From positions 1-49,749 of the forward strand of contig NZ_JADOGI010000060.1 in NCBI RefSeq assembly GCF_015645445.1: a stretch of 49,749 nucleotides of DNA. The letters run 5' to 3'. Below are positions 32,843 to 42,137 of the stretch, one piece after another (the first letter of the stretch is position 1; each line of letters opens with the position of its first letter). Source of the DNA: Nonomuraea cypriaca. GTDB lineage: Bacteria > Actinomycetota > Actinomycetes > Streptosporangiales > Streptosporangiaceae. Both the position numbers and the translations under genes were made by a program. The notes under the pieces are model-generated. The model did no database searches, was not told where the DNA came from, and saw only the letters and a program-made list of their open reading frames with translations.

Positions 32843-33760
32843 TTACGAGCGAACGCGGATGATCGTCTTTCCCTTGATCCGCTCGGTCGGGTTGAGGGCG
32901 GCAACGGCGTCGTCGAGGGTCGCCACGTTGCCGATGTTCGTCCGCAGCCGCCCATCCCGGACCCGCTGGACAACCTCACCCAGTTGCGCGCGATCGGCCT
33001 CGACGACGAAGTCAACCGCGAGGCCGTCCGCCGGCCTTGCCTCGGGCGGCCCGGCAATGGTCACCAGGGTTCCGCCGGCTCGGACCAGGCCTGCGGACCG
33101 CTTCTGGATGTCGCCACCGATCACGTCGAAGACCAGATCGACTCCGCCGACGTCTTCCAAAGTGTCGTTATCAAGGTCGACGAACTCCTGCGCCCCGAAG
33201 TCGAGCGCCGTCTGACGGTCGGCGGCACGTCCGGTACCGATGACGTAGGCGCCAGCCTCTTTGGCGAGCTGAGTCACCATCGAGCCGACTCCCCCGGCCG
33301 CACCATGTACGAGAACGGTCTGCCCCACTTGGAAGCGGCCGTGCACGAACAATCCCTGCCACGCGGTCAGACCCGAGATCGGCAGGCTCGCCCCAACCGT
33401 GAAGTCGACGTCGCCCGGCAGCGCCGCGACGTTACGCGCCTCGATGGCCACGTACTCGGCCAGGGTGCCGTCGCGAGTCCAGTCCGCAAGGCCGAACACC
33501 CGCTGTCCCACCGACAGCCCCCTCGTGCCATAGCCGAGCGCGGTGACCACACCAGCCAACTCGTGGCCGGGGATCGACGGCGTGCGGTCCCGGCCGAGGC
33601 GATCGGTCCAGGTTCCGGGCCACGTCAGCTCTCCCGGGGTGAATCCCGACGCATGAACCTCAACGAGGACATCGTTCCCCGTCGCCTCCGGCTCTGGCCG
33701 CTCCGCCAGCGTCATCCCGGCCGTTCCCGCGGCCTCATCTGTCACCACAATCGCCTTCAT
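32843..33760 (-). CDS. NADP-dependent quinone oxidoreductase-like (MDR family)
   Basis: The 305-aa protein starts at ATG 33758-33760 (MKAIVVTDEAAGTAG) behind AGAGAGGCG. It is an MDR protein without the zinc-binding Cys ligands. The GroES-like part has EVHASGFTPGELTWPGTW and PSIPGHELAGVVTALGYGT; the Rossmann part has VLVHGAAGGVGSMVTQLAKE near residues 145-164 with GTGRAADRQ, fitting NADPH. The C-terminus ends NPTERIKGKTIIRVRS. Such enzymes reduce quinones and reactive enones, which suits an oxidant or electrophile response. A fragment of a second copy lies at 31582. Confidence 0.9.
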   Translation of the reverse strand: MKAIVVTDEAAGTAGMTLAERPEPEATGNDVLVEVHASGFTPGELTWPGTWTDRLGRDRTPSIPGHELAGVVTALGYGTRGLSVGQRVFGLADWTRDGTLAEYVAIEARNVAALPGDVDFTVGASLPISGLTAWQGLFVHGRFQVGQTVLVHGAAGGVGSMVTQLAKEAGAYVIGTGRAADRQTALDFGAQEFVDLDNDTLEDVGGVDLVFDVIGGDIQKRSAGLVRAGGTLVTIAGPPEARPADGLAVDFVVEADRAQLGEVVQRVRDGRLRTNIGNVATLDDAVAALNPTERIKGKTIIRVRS

Positions 33761-34448
33761 TTGGACGCCTCTCTGTATCAGTCGCTCGCCGACACGACAC
33801 TTCGGCTCTTCCATGTAGTGACGCCAGACGTCGATGTCTTACCTGGCTGAGCGGAAAGATCTGTGACGCGGAGTGCGGCCCCGGTGCGCTGCGTTCGAGG
33901 CCACTCGTCGCCGCCGCTCTGACTGCACTTTCGAGTGGCCCGTTTGATGGCTTAAAGGCTCGGCGGGTGGTCAGGTTCGCTCGGATCCGTACAGCAGCCG
34001 ATGCTGTGGTGGGTGGGTGGACGACGCCGTCGTCGTGGATACGTTGATCAGCCGCGCGCCCAAGAGCGATCGTCGTCGCGATCAGCCAACTGGTCTCGAG
34101 GGTGTTGAACTCGCCGTTCGCAAAGGCTGCATTTGATGAGGGAGTCCAGGATTCGTTCAAGGCGAACGTGCCGTGTGACGTCCGTGAGCACGGTCCGCCC
34201 ACCCGCAGGCAGCTCGCGGACGCGCTGGACGTGGTGCCCAGGACAGTGCTCTACCTGACGGTCTGGCCGCGCTCGGCCGCCATGTCGGGGCGCGCAGTGA
34301 ACGCACGCAGTAGCGCAATCGTCCACACGACGCACGCCCATCACCTCACCGGCGGAATCCGGGGATGGGCCGTATGCGGCAACTCGTCTCCACACACGTG
34401 GCCAATGCGACGTATGGTGCGAACATGAGGCAGTCTAGGCTTTAGTTC
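33761..34448. other. Intergenic region before lpd, no gene seen
   Basis: About 690 bp between the oxidoreductase start and the lpd start, which face away from each other. Open frames exist on both strands but none resembles a protein family. A short plus-strand run near 34200 (TRRQLADALDVVPRTVLYL) looks like a helix-turn-helix, but it has no continuation. No TGGAC-N6-GTCCA site was found here. Confidence 0.5.
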
Positions 34449-35843
34449 GTGACCCACTTCGATGTCCTCATCCTCGGTGCCGGCCCTGGTGGATACGTCG
34501 CCGCCATCCGCGCCGCGCAGCTCGGCAAGTCGGTCGCCGTCGTGGAAGAAAAGTATTGGGGCGGTGTCTGCCTCAATGTCGGCTGCATTCCGTCGAAGGC
34601 GCTGCTACGCAACGCGGAGATCGCCCACATCATCACCCAGGAGAAGGACACCTTCGGCATCACGGGTGAGGCGACCATGGACTTCGGTGCCACCCACAAG
34701 CGCAGCCGCGGCGTCGCCGAGGCGAGCGCCAAGGGCGTGCATTACCTGATGAAGAAGAACAAGATCACTGAGATCGACGGTTGGGGCACCCTCACCGGGC
34801 CCAAGTCGATCGACGTTTCCAAGGACTCTCAGACCTCGTCCTACACCTTCGACAACTTGATCATCGCCGTTGGTGCCACGGTGCGGTTGGTTCCGGGTGT
34901 CACGCTCTCAGAGAACGTGGTCACCTATGAGGAGCAGATCCTCACCGACCAGTTGCCGAAGTCGATCGTCATCGGCGGTTCGGGCGCGATCGGGGTGGAG
35001 TTCGCCTACGTGCTCAAGAACTTCGGGGTCGACGTCACCATCGTGGAGTTCCTGGACCGAATGGTGCCGACCGAGGACGCCGACGTATCCAAGGAGCTGC
35101 TCCGCGCCTACAAGAAGCTGGGCGTCAACGTGCTGCTCTCCACGGCGGTCAAGGGTGTCGAGGACACCGGCTCCGGCGTGCGTGTGACGGTGGCCCCGTC
35201 CGCCGGCGGCGATGAGCAGATGATCGAGGCTGACAAGTTCCTCGCAGCCTTTGGTTTCGCGCCGCGTACGCAGGGTTTCGGCCTGGAGGCTGCTGGCGTC
35301 GCGCTCACCCACCGTGGTGCGGTCGCGGTTGATGCTCGCGGTCGCACCAACGTCGAGGGCGTCTATGCGATCGGTGACTGCACCGGCAAGTTGATGCTCG
35401 CTCACACCGCTGAGGCGATGGGCGTGGTCACCGCTGAGACGATCGCCGGCACGGAGACCATGGAGATCAACTTCGACATGATTCCGCGTGCGACGTTCTG
35501 CCAGCCGCAGATCGCGTCCTTCGGATACTCCGAGGCCCAGGCGAAGGAGAAGGGATACGACGTCAAGGTCGCGCAGTTCCCATTCTCTGCCAACGGTAAG
35601 GCCCGTGGCATGGCTGAAGGCGTCGGATTCGTCAAGGTCGTCGCGGACGCGACTCACAACGAGTTGCTCGGTGCGCACATGATCGGCCCGGAGGTCACCG
35701 AGCTGCTGCCGGCGTTGACGCTGGCTCAGCAGTGGGACCTGACGGCGGACGAGGTGGCCCGCAACATCTTCGCTCACCCGACGCTGTCGGAGGCGATGAA
35801 GGAAGCCATCGAGGGCATCGCCGGTCACATGATCAACCTCTAG
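34449..35843 (+). CDS. lpdA: Dihydrolipoyl dehydrogenase
   Basis: The 464-aa flavoprotein starts at GTG 34449. FAD site DVLILGAGPGGYVAAIRAAQ (5-24), redox-active disulfide GGVCLNVGCIPSKALL near 38-53, NAD site IVIGGSGAIGVEFAYVLKNF near 175-195, second FAD motif GVYAIGDCTG near 300, and the dimer-interface HAHPTLSE-type motif IFAHPTLSEAMKEAI near 440 with the active-site His. It reoxidises lipoamide in pyruvate and other 2-oxoacid dehydrogenase complexes or glycine cleavage. Its codon use is slightly less GC-rich than the genes around it. No complex partner is next to it. It is followed by a hairpin terminator at 35858. Confidence 0.96.
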   Translation: MTHFDVLILGAGPGGYVAAIRAAQLGKSVAVVEEKYWGGVCLNVGCIPSKALLRNAEIAHIITQEKDTFGITGEATMDFGATHKRSRGVAEASAKGVHYLMKKNKITEIDGWGTLTGPKSIDVSKDSQTSSYTFDNLIIAVGATVRLVPGVTLSENVVTYEEQILTDQLPKSIVIGGSGAIGVEFAYVLKNFGVDVTIVEFLDRMVPTEDADVSKELLRAYKKLGVNVLLSTAVKGVEDTGSGVRVTVAPSAGGDEQMIEADKFLAAFGFAPRTQGFGLEAAGVALTHRGAVAVDARGRTNVEGVYAIGDCTGKLMLAHTAEAMGVVTAETIAGTETMEINFDMIPRATFCQPQIASFGYSEAQAKEKGYDVKVAQFPFSANGKARGMAEGVGFVKVVADATHNELLGAHMIGPEVTELLPALTLAQQWDLTADEVARNIFAHPTLSEAMKEAIEGIAGHMINL

Positions 35844-35857
35844 CCGTCTCTGCATGA

Positions 35858-35889
35858 GAGTCCCGTCTTGCCGTCAGGCAGGCGGGCTC
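35858..35889 (+). terminator. Hairpin terminator after lpdA
   Basis: GAGTCCCGTCTTGCC pairs with GGCAGGCGGGCTC around a GTCA loop, with two single-base bulges, 14 bp after the stop codon. There is no strong T-run, as is common in high-GC genomes. Confidence 0.6.
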
Positions 35890-36081
35890 TGTGCGTAATC
35901 GACAGGTTCAGGGCTTCGGCTTGGGCTTGGGGTGCCCGTCCTCGGGTAAGGAGGCTGCTGGTCTGGTGCGGCGAGGTCTGCGGCCGTCACCAGGCATGCG
36001 GCGATCGCGGACTCGACGAGCTTGACCCGTTGGTTGCCGGCCGTGCAGGCGACGCCGGTGGGTGCCAAGAACTCGGCCGCG

Positions 36082-36327
36082 CTATGTGACCCGCGCGTAT
36101 TCGTGGATCAGCCCGCCCAGGCGGTCACGTCGGATGACCTTGATATCGTCCTCGACCGGGTCGGGAAGGGTTCGCAGTGGAGCGGCCTGACCCACGAAGC
36201 GATGCGGGCGATGCCCATTGAAGTGGGCCTCATAGGCAGCCAGCACGCGTCGTAAGTGGCGGGCGTTGATGATAAGGATCCGATCGAGGAGCTCTCGGCG
36301 CAGGCCACCGATCCAGCGTTCGGCTTG
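36082..36327 (-). pseudogene. Integrase-core transposase, C-terminal fragment
   Basis: Minus strand: QAERWIGGLRRELLDRILII, ARHLRRVLAAYEAHFNGHRP and DIKVIRRDRLGGLIHEYARV, then stop at 36082. This is the end of an rve-type transposase closely related to the one at 36396-37497. The catalytic Glu would fall in AERW. It breaks off at the 46-bp repeat (36325). Confidence 0.75.
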
Positions 36328-36370
36328 TGTTGTCCGGTCGGCTCAAGCGGTACTACGGCCACCTCTGACG
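36325..36370. repeat. 46-bp repeat, copy B (probable intron relic)
   Basis: 43 of 46 bases match copy A at 4796-4841. Here it lies between a transposase fragment and the inverted repeat of another IS, with no other intron sequence next to it. Confidence 0.75.
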
Positions 36371-37540
36371 TGTGAGTGCCGAATATTGTGTCGCCTCATG
36401 CGACCTGGGCGTACTCATGCAGGAGGCCGCCGAGCCGGTCTCGTCGGGAGACCTCGATGTCGGCGTCGACCGGATCAGGTAGCCCCCGCAGCGGGCTGCC
36501 TGCTTCAAGGCCCGGTGCGGACGATGCCTATTGAAGTGGGTCTCGTACTCGGCAAGGACCTTGCGCAGGTGGCGTTCGTTCATGATGAGGATCCGGTCGA
36601 GTAGCTCGCGGCGTACGCTGCCCACCCACCGCTCCATGATCGCATTCATCCGAGGAGCCTGTGGTGCGGTGAGCACCACGCGGATGCCCTCGGTCGTGAA
36701 CACCTCATCGAACAACCTGGTGAACTTGCTGTCCCGGTCTCTGATCAAGAATCGGAAATCACCGATCCGATCGCCCAGGTCGAGTACCAGGTCGCGGGCT
36801 TGCTGGGCGACCCAGCCAGCGGTTGGGTTCGCCGTGACCCCCAGCACGTGCACCCGCCGGCTGGCGTGCTCGACCACGGCGAAGCAGTACAGCCGCGCAA
36901 GCATGACCGTCTCCACGCTGAAGAAGTCGCAGGCAAGAATCCCGGACGCCTGGGCCTTGAGGAACTGAGCCCAGGTCGGACCGCTACGTCGGGGCGCGGG
37001 ATCGAAACCAGCCCTGTGCAAGATTGCCCACACGGTGGCCGGGGACACCTTCCGGCCCAGGCCGGCGATCTGCCCGGCGATGCGCCGGTAACCCCAGTCC
37101 GGATTCTCGGCGGCCAGGCGCAGCACCAGCGCGCGAATGGTGGGTCGGATCGGTGGCCGTCCCGGCCCATGCTTGGGTAGGTCCAGCGTCGCTTCACCAG
37201 GTCAGCGTGCCAACGCAGGAGCGTCCGCGGTGTGACGAACAGGTGACATCGGCGGCATCGGGGCAGGAAACGCACGAGCGCGGAAATGATCGCCCGGTCT
37301 GCCCACGATGGCCGGGGAGCGGCGACCTGGCGGCGGAGCACAGCCAACTGATGCCGCAGTACCAGGATCTCTGTGTCTTTGAACGCCTGTGATCGGGCGA
37401 GCAGCACAATCCAGCCGAATACCCGTAAGACGATCAAGTACAGCAGCCGCAGAGCCATCCTGTGATCCTGCCGGAGCTGGTCCATCGAACACAGCAAAAC
37501 CCCAGATCAAACCCTGCGACACAATATTCGGCACCCACAC
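36371..37540 (-). mobile_element. Integrase-core (IS3/IS481-like) insertion sequence with inverted repeats
   Basis: TGTGAGTGCCGAATATTGTG (36371 onward, extending TCGC) and its counterpart reading inward from 37540 (TGTGGGTGCCGAATATTGTG, TCGC) form 24-bp inverted repeats with one mismatch. They bound a 1.17-kb element with one broken transposase. No target duplication is obvious. On the right it cuts into another transposase gene at 37541. Confidence 0.8.
36396..37497 (-). pseudogene. Integrase-core transposase with two frameshifts
   Basis: From about 37497 the frame gives FGWIVLLARSQAFKDTEILV, RHQLAVLRRQVAAPRPSWAD and VTPRTLLRWHADLVKRRWTY. After a break near 37150 it continues as AAENPDWGYRRIAGQIAGLG, ACDFFSVETVMLARLYCFAV (first Asp), LIRDRDSKFTRLFDEVFTTE (second Asp) and NAIMERWVGSVRRELLDRIL (Glu). 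After HRPHRALKQAA, near 36500, it shifts again to the normal tail ADIEVSRRDRLGGLLHEYAQ, stopping at 36396. The DDE residues are all present but split over frames. Confidence 0.82.
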
Positions 37541-38287
37541 CTCATCCTGCGCATGGCCGCAGAGAACCCGGGGTGGGGCCACCGGCGCATTCACGGTGAA
37601 CTGACCCGCCTCGGCCACAAGATCGCCACCTCGACCGTGTGGAACATCTTGAACCGGGCCGGGATCGAGCGGGCTCCGCGCCGCAGCGGGCCGACACGGA
37701 AGCAGTTCCTGACCGCCCAGGCCGAGCACATCGCCGCGGTCGACTTCCTGCATGTGGACACCGTCAAGCTCACACGCCTTTACGCCCTGATCATGCTCGA
37801 ACACGACAGCCGCCGTGCCCACGTGCTCGGCGTCACGGCGAACCCCACACGATCGTGGACCGCCCAGACCGCCCGCAACTTCCTCATCAATACCGACGCC
37901 GACGCGACAAAGCTGAAGTTCTTGATCCGCGACCGTGGCGGCCAATTCACCGATGCCTTCGACGCGGTCTTCGCCGATGCCGGCCTGCGTGTCATCAAGA
38001 GCCCACCACAGGCCCCGAAAGCGAACGCACACTGCGAAAGGATCGTCGGCACCCTGCGCCGCGCACTTTTGGACAGGATGCTCATCCTCAACGAGCGCCA
38101 TCTACGCCGAACGCTCATCCGCTACCCGGAGCACTACAACACGGCTCGGCCTCACCGCGGCATCGGACAGTTGTCCCCAGCGCAAGCCGAAACCGGACCG
38201 CCAACCCCCATCGACCTGGCCAAGCACCGAGCCCACCGCAGACCCATCCTCGGCGGCCTGATCAACGATTACCAGATCGCCAACTGA
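37541..38287 (+). pseudogene. Integrase-core transposase, N-terminally truncated
   Basis: The plus-strand frame opens directly at the inverted repeat of the neighbouring IS: LRMAAENPGWGHRRIHGELT, AAVDFLHVDTVKLTRLYALI (first Asp), LIRDRGGQFTDAFDAVFADA (second Asp), KANAHCERIVGTLRRALLDR (Glu) and RPILGGLINDYQIAN. It lacks about the first 100 residues, including the HTH. From an internal ATG at 37553 it is open for 244 codons, but without DNA binding it should not transpose. Its right IS end is probably near 38310-38330 (CACCGAATCCTATTA). Confidence 0.82.
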
Positions 38288-38406
38288 GACCACCGGCAAC
38301 CAGCAGGTCAGACACCGAATCCTATTATTGAGCCCTACAGGAGCGGCGAACAGCCGCCGCCCCGGGCAGGAAGGTCCGGGCGATGGCCGACGCGCGGAGA
38401 GGAGGT

Positions 38407-39492
38407 CTACGGCATGGCGGTGGCGCGGCAGGAGCGCACCGGGTTGAACTGGTCACCGAGGTCGCCCACCGCGTTCCCGTCGGTGTTCCTCGCCATCGCG
38501 TTGCCGCAGATCCGGCGCTGCGGCGCGCGCACGAACTTGATGCCGCCGGCGGCGTTGCCGGTGATCACGTTGCCGTACACGTCGTTGTCCACGCCGTCCG
38601 CCTCGGTGTCGCCGCCGAGTCGCACGCCCGCGCCAACGTTGCCGTAAGAGGTGTTGTACCGGAAGACGTTGCCGTTGCCCCGGGAGTCCAGGCCCGCGGA
38701 CTCGGGGTCCTTCTGCCCGGTACAGGTGTTGTACTCGACGATGTTGGCGGTTGAGTTCTCCTTCACGTCCACGCACTCGTTACCTTGGGTGTCGAACACG
38801 TTGTGGTGAACCCTGTTGTCCCTGCTGACGTCGGGGCGGCTGTCGGGGGCGCCGTTCGCCCCCTGCTGCTCGGGCGCGGTGCCGATGTAGACACCTTCGC
38901 CATTCTTGCCGCCGCCGTCGAACATGAAGTCGTACACCCCGCACGGCCCCACAGTTGAGTTCGCCACCTCTGAACGGGTGATCTGGTACCGCAGGCGGAC
39001 GCACTCCCCGCCGGCGTTCTTGAGCGTCATGCCGAGGATCCGCACCCGGCTCAGGCCGACGCCGGGGGTGGTGCTCATGGCGTAGATGAGCTTGTCGCGG
39101 TACCCGTCCGGGCTGGACGGCGAGCCGTACAGGCCGTCGATGGTGAACCCGGAGAGCGTGATGTCGGCGTGGCGCACCTGGACGATCCGCGCACCGCCGC
39201 CGCCCTTGACGACGGCGTCCGCCGGGCCGGTGACGGTGACGCCGGGGCGGATAGTGACGAAGTCCTGCGAGTACGTCCCCGGGGCCAGCTGGACCGTCGC
39301 GCCCTCCGGTGCCGTGTCGAGCGCCTTCTGCACTGTCGCGAACGGCGACGCGCTCGTGGTGCCGGCGTTGGCGTCGGACCCCGCGGGGCTGACGTAGTAG
39401 TCCCCGTCCCCGGCGGCGAGCGCGCGCGACGGGCCGAGCGCGAGCAGGAACGCGGTGGACGCCGCGAGGGGGATGAGGCGAGCGCTGTTCAT
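38407..39492 (-). CDS. Secreted parallel beta-helix protein (polysaccharide lyase-like)
   Basis: The 361-aa protein from ATG 39490-39492 has GGAG 6 nt upstream; a GTG 12 nt earlier is less likely. Signal peptide: LIPLAASTAFLLALGPSRAL then AAG. The mature part opens YYVSPAGSDANAGTTSASPF, the usual start of right-handed beta-helix proteins, followed by repeats such as ADITLSGFTIDGLYG, NRVHHNVFDTQGNECVDVKE, GNVFRYNTSYGNVGAGVRLG and NDVYGNVITGNAAGGIKFVR. This fold carries pectate lyases, alginate lyases and other uronate-polymer lyases. The active-site residues cannot be assigned. A LacI-type operator is 20 bp upstream, so it belongs to the sugar regulon but has its own promoter. Confidence 0.88.
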   Translation of the reverse strand: MNSARLIPLAASTAFLLALGPSRALAAGDGDYYVSPAGSDANAGTTSASPFATVQKALDTAPEGATVQLAPGTYSQDFVTIRPGVTVTGPADAVVKGGGGARIVQVRHADITLSGFTIDGLYGSPSSPDGYRDKLIYAMSTTPGVGLSRVRILGMTLKNAGGECVRLRYQITRSEVANSTVGPCGVYDFMFDGGGKNGEGVYIGTAPEQQGANGAPDSRPDVSRDNRVHHNVFDTQGNECVDVKENSTANIVEYNTCTGQKDPESAGLDSRGNGNVFRYNTSYGNVGAGVRLGGDTEADGVDNDVYGNVITGNAAGGIKFVRAPQRRICGNAMARNTDGNAVGDLGDQFNPVRSCRATAMP

Positions 39493-39511
39493 TGTGAACT
39501 CCACAGGGTGC

Positions 39512-39523
39512 GTAAACGGTTGC
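39512..39523 (-). promoter_or_regulatory. LacI-type operator GTAAACGGTTGC upstream of beta-helix gene
   Basis: The half sites GTAAAC/GGTTGC meet at a central CG as in LacI-family operators, and the site resembles the one at 47681 (TGTAACGTTGCA). It lies 20-31 bp before the ATG. Confidence 0.5.
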
Positions 39524-39549
39524 CGGGTGGTAGAGCCGATGTCCTGCCG

Positions 39550-40125
39550 TCAGGCGCGCCCGGCGAAGCCGATCGCGACCAGCAGGGGGATGGTGGGGCC
39601 GAACAGCAGCGGGCCCACGGTCAGCGGCAGCGTGAGCGCGGGCACGACCAGCGCCGCAGCGAGGAGCGCCAAGCCGCGGCGGGCCGAGCCGAACGCGAGC
39701 AGCACGGCGGCGCGCCGCCAGTCACCCGGCCGGTCGCGAGCGGCGACGGCGGCGAGCGCGAAGTGGTAGGGGATCAGCGCCGCCGCGATCCCTGCCTGCG
39801 CGGTGAGCAGGACGAACGCGAACAGCGACGCCTGCTCGGCGAGGAACACCAGGTTGGCGACGAGGACCGCGGCCACGGCGGTGGAGACCAGGCCATGCCG
39901 CCACAACGTGGCCCAGTACCGCGGGAAGGACCGGAACGTCGCGACGAAACAGCGCTGGTCACCGTCGTCACGCCAGCGCGACAGCGCGTGCCCGGCCGCC
40001 GCGAGAGCGGGCAGCCAGGTCACCACGCCCAGCGCCAGCGCGCAGAATGCCAGCCCCGCCAGCGCCGGGTTGGCGACCCACTCCAGGCCGCGCAGCAGCC
40101 CGCGGGTCAAGCGAGCCGGGATCAC
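39550..40125 (-). CDS. YesL-like membrane protein (DUF624)
   Basis: This is a 191-aa protein from GTG 40123-40125, overlapping the stop of the upstream lyase gene (GTGA). It has about five membrane spans: NPALAGLAFCALALGVVTWL, STAVAAVLVANLVFLAEQAS, FAFVLLTAQAGIAAALIPYH, RRGLALLAAALVVPALTLPL, and a final GPTIPLLVAIGFAGRA. DUF624/YesL proteins are found with oligosaccharide ABC transporters and uronate lyases in many bacteria. Their exact role is unknown. It is the last gene of the long operon. Confidence 0.8.
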   Translation of the reverse strand: MIPARLTRGLLRGLEWVANPALAGLAFCALALGVVTWLPALAAAGHALSRWRDDGDQRCFVATFRSFPRYWATLWRHGLVSTAVAAVLVANLVFLAEQASLFAFVLLTAQAGIAAALIPYHFALAAVAARDRPGDWRRAAVLLAFGSARRGLALLAAALVVPALTLPLTVGPLLFGPTIPLLVAIGFAGRA

Positions 40126-42137
40126 GCCGGCACCCCTGTCCACGGCTCGGCAGACTCATGGATGACCTTTCCGTCGCGGACGACCCTGGTCGCGGCCACC
40201 AGGGCGACGCGGTCACCGGACACGATGACCGCCGCCGCGTCGGCCTCGACGCCGCCGCCCGACACCCGCCCGCCGTCCGGGGCGAGCAGCACGGTCTCCT
40301 CGGGCAGCCCGCCCGTGGCCGGGAACACCACCACCGCCTGGTTCGCGGCCGTGGCACGGCCCATTGCGACCGGCTTGCCGGGGGCGAGCGCCGGGGCCGG
40401 CTCCAGAGCGAGGAGGAAGGCCGTCCGCGTCACCCGGGGGCTGGTGGTGCGGAGCGTGTGCTGCGTCTTGGCCATGCTCAGGCTCGGCGTGGAGGCCGTC
40501 GGGTTGGCCTCGACGTCGGTGGTGGTCTCGGTCACCACCGCCTCCGCGGGGGCCAGGCGCCGCACCCAGAGGTGTCCCGGCCCCGACACGAGCGCGGTGA
40601 TGTCATCGCCGTGCCGTTCGGCAGGCCAGTCGCTGTGCAGCAGCAGCGTCCACTCGCGCGGCACGTCGGCGGCGAGCAGGTCCAGCGCCACCACCCGGCC
40701 GGACGGCGTCATCGCGAGCGTGCGGTCGCATCGCCGCACGGCGAGCGCGGGGTCGAACATAACGGCCGTGGAGGAGGTGGCGTGGGCGAAACCGTCTGCG
40801 GCGAGCACGTCGCGCATCTGGGGCACGCGGTCGTCGGGCAGGTCCTTGTAGACGTGGTACCGGCCCTCCCCGGCCCAGCCCTGCCCGTCCACCAGGACGA
40901 GGTTGTGGTGGGCGGCCCGCTTGGCGTTGCAGTAGCCGTCGTCCACCGCGAGGAACGCCCCGTGCGACGCGAGCGTGAAGGACCCGGCGTCGGGATGGTG
41001 ATGTCCCGCGTTGAGGGTCTCCCAGCCGCGCTCGGCGCGGAACCGCTGGGCGGTCTCCCACGCATGGTGGCCGCCGCCCGGCGCGGCTTTGAAGCTGACG
41101 AAAGTGGCGTCATCGTCCCAGCCCGTCCGGACCGTCACCTGGCCGAGGTCGGGGAAGTAGGCGGCGGTGTCGCCCGCCGGCTCGACGGGGGTGACGGAGG
41201 GGTCGTACCAGAGCAGCTCCAAGAACGCCTCCGGCATGATGCCCGGTTTGACGCCCGAGGCGTACGCCTCGCGCCACAGGAACCGGTCCCGCACCCGCTC
41301 GGCCAGCCACTGGGCCTCACCGATGCGGTAGACGGAGGCCAGCTTGTGGTACAACGCCACGCTGTGACCGCTGCGCCGGTCGTGGCAGTCACCGTGGTCG
41401 ACATTTTCCTCCAGGCCCGGCGCGCACTGATGCAGCCGCCAGTTGAAGGTGTTGCGCAGGAACGTGCCGTGGTCCCACAGCGAGACGCCCTCGCTGCGCT
41501 CCAGCAAGTCGGCGTAGATCGCCAGCCAGGGCACGCCGTACCGCCAGTAGACGACGCCCTCGGCGTCGGATCCGTCCGGGGCGAGCAACTCGAAGACGGT
41601 CTCGAAGTTCTTCCTGGCCCGCTCGGTCCACTCCGGCCGCTCCAGCGCGTAGCCCGCGGTGGCCAGCCCGGCGTAGCAGATCCAGTTGTGGTTCTGCCAG
41701 TAGCTGGAGGACCACCAGGTTCCCTCGGTCTCCACGGCGTAGTCGTAGAGCCGCTGCCCCTGCAGCTCCAGCTTGGCCCGCAGCTCCCCGCGGCCGGGAA
41801 AGTCGCCGAGCCAGCCGTAGGCCAGGGAGAGCCCGTGCAGCAGCCACCCGGCGTCGAGGTCGTGGTCGGGCAGCTTGGCCTTCCCCCAGTGCGGGTAGGC
41901 GATGCAGGTGGAGATCCACCGCCACGCCTCGCGCAGATAGCCCTCCCGCCCGGTGAGCCGGTACGCCAGGGCGAGGTTGGCGGCGGCGGGACCGAAGTAG
42001 GTGATGCTGGCGGTGGGATGCTCGGCGGGCGGGTGCTGGAGCCGGTACCAGTCACACTGCTCGTGGAGACGACGCCACTGCGGCGCGTGCGTCGTCGTCA
42101 GGGTGGGGCGCAGCTTGTCGACGCGCTCGGCGAACAT
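40122..42137 (-). CDS. Heparinase II/III family polysaccharide lyase
   Basis: The 671-aa protein starts at ATG 42135-42137, sharing one base with the previous stop (TGATG). The N-terminal half is an alpha/alpha toroid (LALAYRLTGREGYLREAWRW, WSSSYWQNHNWICYAGLATA, conserved NHNW). The C-terminal part is a beta sandwich with the heparinase II/III signature ETLNAGHHHPDAGSFTLASH near 390-409 and HHNLVLVDGQGW. These enzymes cut uronic-acid polysaccharides by beta-elimination using a His and a Tyr. No secretion signal is seen, so it should work on imported oligosaccharides. It is cotranscribed with a second, shorter lyase-like protein. Confidence 0.9.
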   Translation of the reverse strand: MFAERVDKLRPTLTTTHAPQWRRLHEQCDWYRLQHPPAEHPTASITYFGPAAANLALAYRLTGREGYLREAWRWISTCIAYPHWGKAKLPDHDLDAGWLLHGLSLAYGWLGDFPGRGELRAKLELQGQRLYDYAVETEGTWWSSSYWQNHNWICYAGLATAGYALERPEWTERARKNFETVFELLAPDGSDAEGVVYWRYGVPWLAIYADLLERSEGVSLWDHGTFLRNTFNWRLHQCAPGLEENVDHGDCHDRRSGHSVALYHKLASVYRIGEAQWLAERVRDRFLWREAYASGVKPGIMPEAFLELLWYDPSVTPVEPAGDTAAYFPDLGQVTVRTGWDDDATFVSFKAAPGGGHHAWETAQRFRAERGWETLNAGHHHPDAGSFTLASHGAFLAVDDGYCNAKRAAHHNLVLVDGQGWAGEGRYHVYKDLPDDRVPQMRDVLAADGFAHATSSTAVMFDPALAVRRCDRTLAMTPSGRVVALDLLAADVPREWTLLLHSDWPAERHGDDITALVSGPGHLWVRRLAPAEAVVTETTTDVEANPTASTPSLSMAKTQHTLRTTSPRVTRTAFLLALEPAPALAPGKPVAMGRATAANQAVVVFPATGGLPEETVLLAPDGGRVSGGGVEADAAAVIVSGDRVALVAATRVVRDGKVIHESAEPWTGVPA

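Noticed and set aside
33758..33772. TTTGGACGCC before the quinone oxidoreductase as another palindrome site
   Set aside because: Only the left half (TGGAC) is present; no GTCCA at the right spacing.
34195..34260. Possible helix-turn-helix (TRRQLADALDVVPRTVLYL)
   Set aside because: No continuation as a regulator in the same frame.
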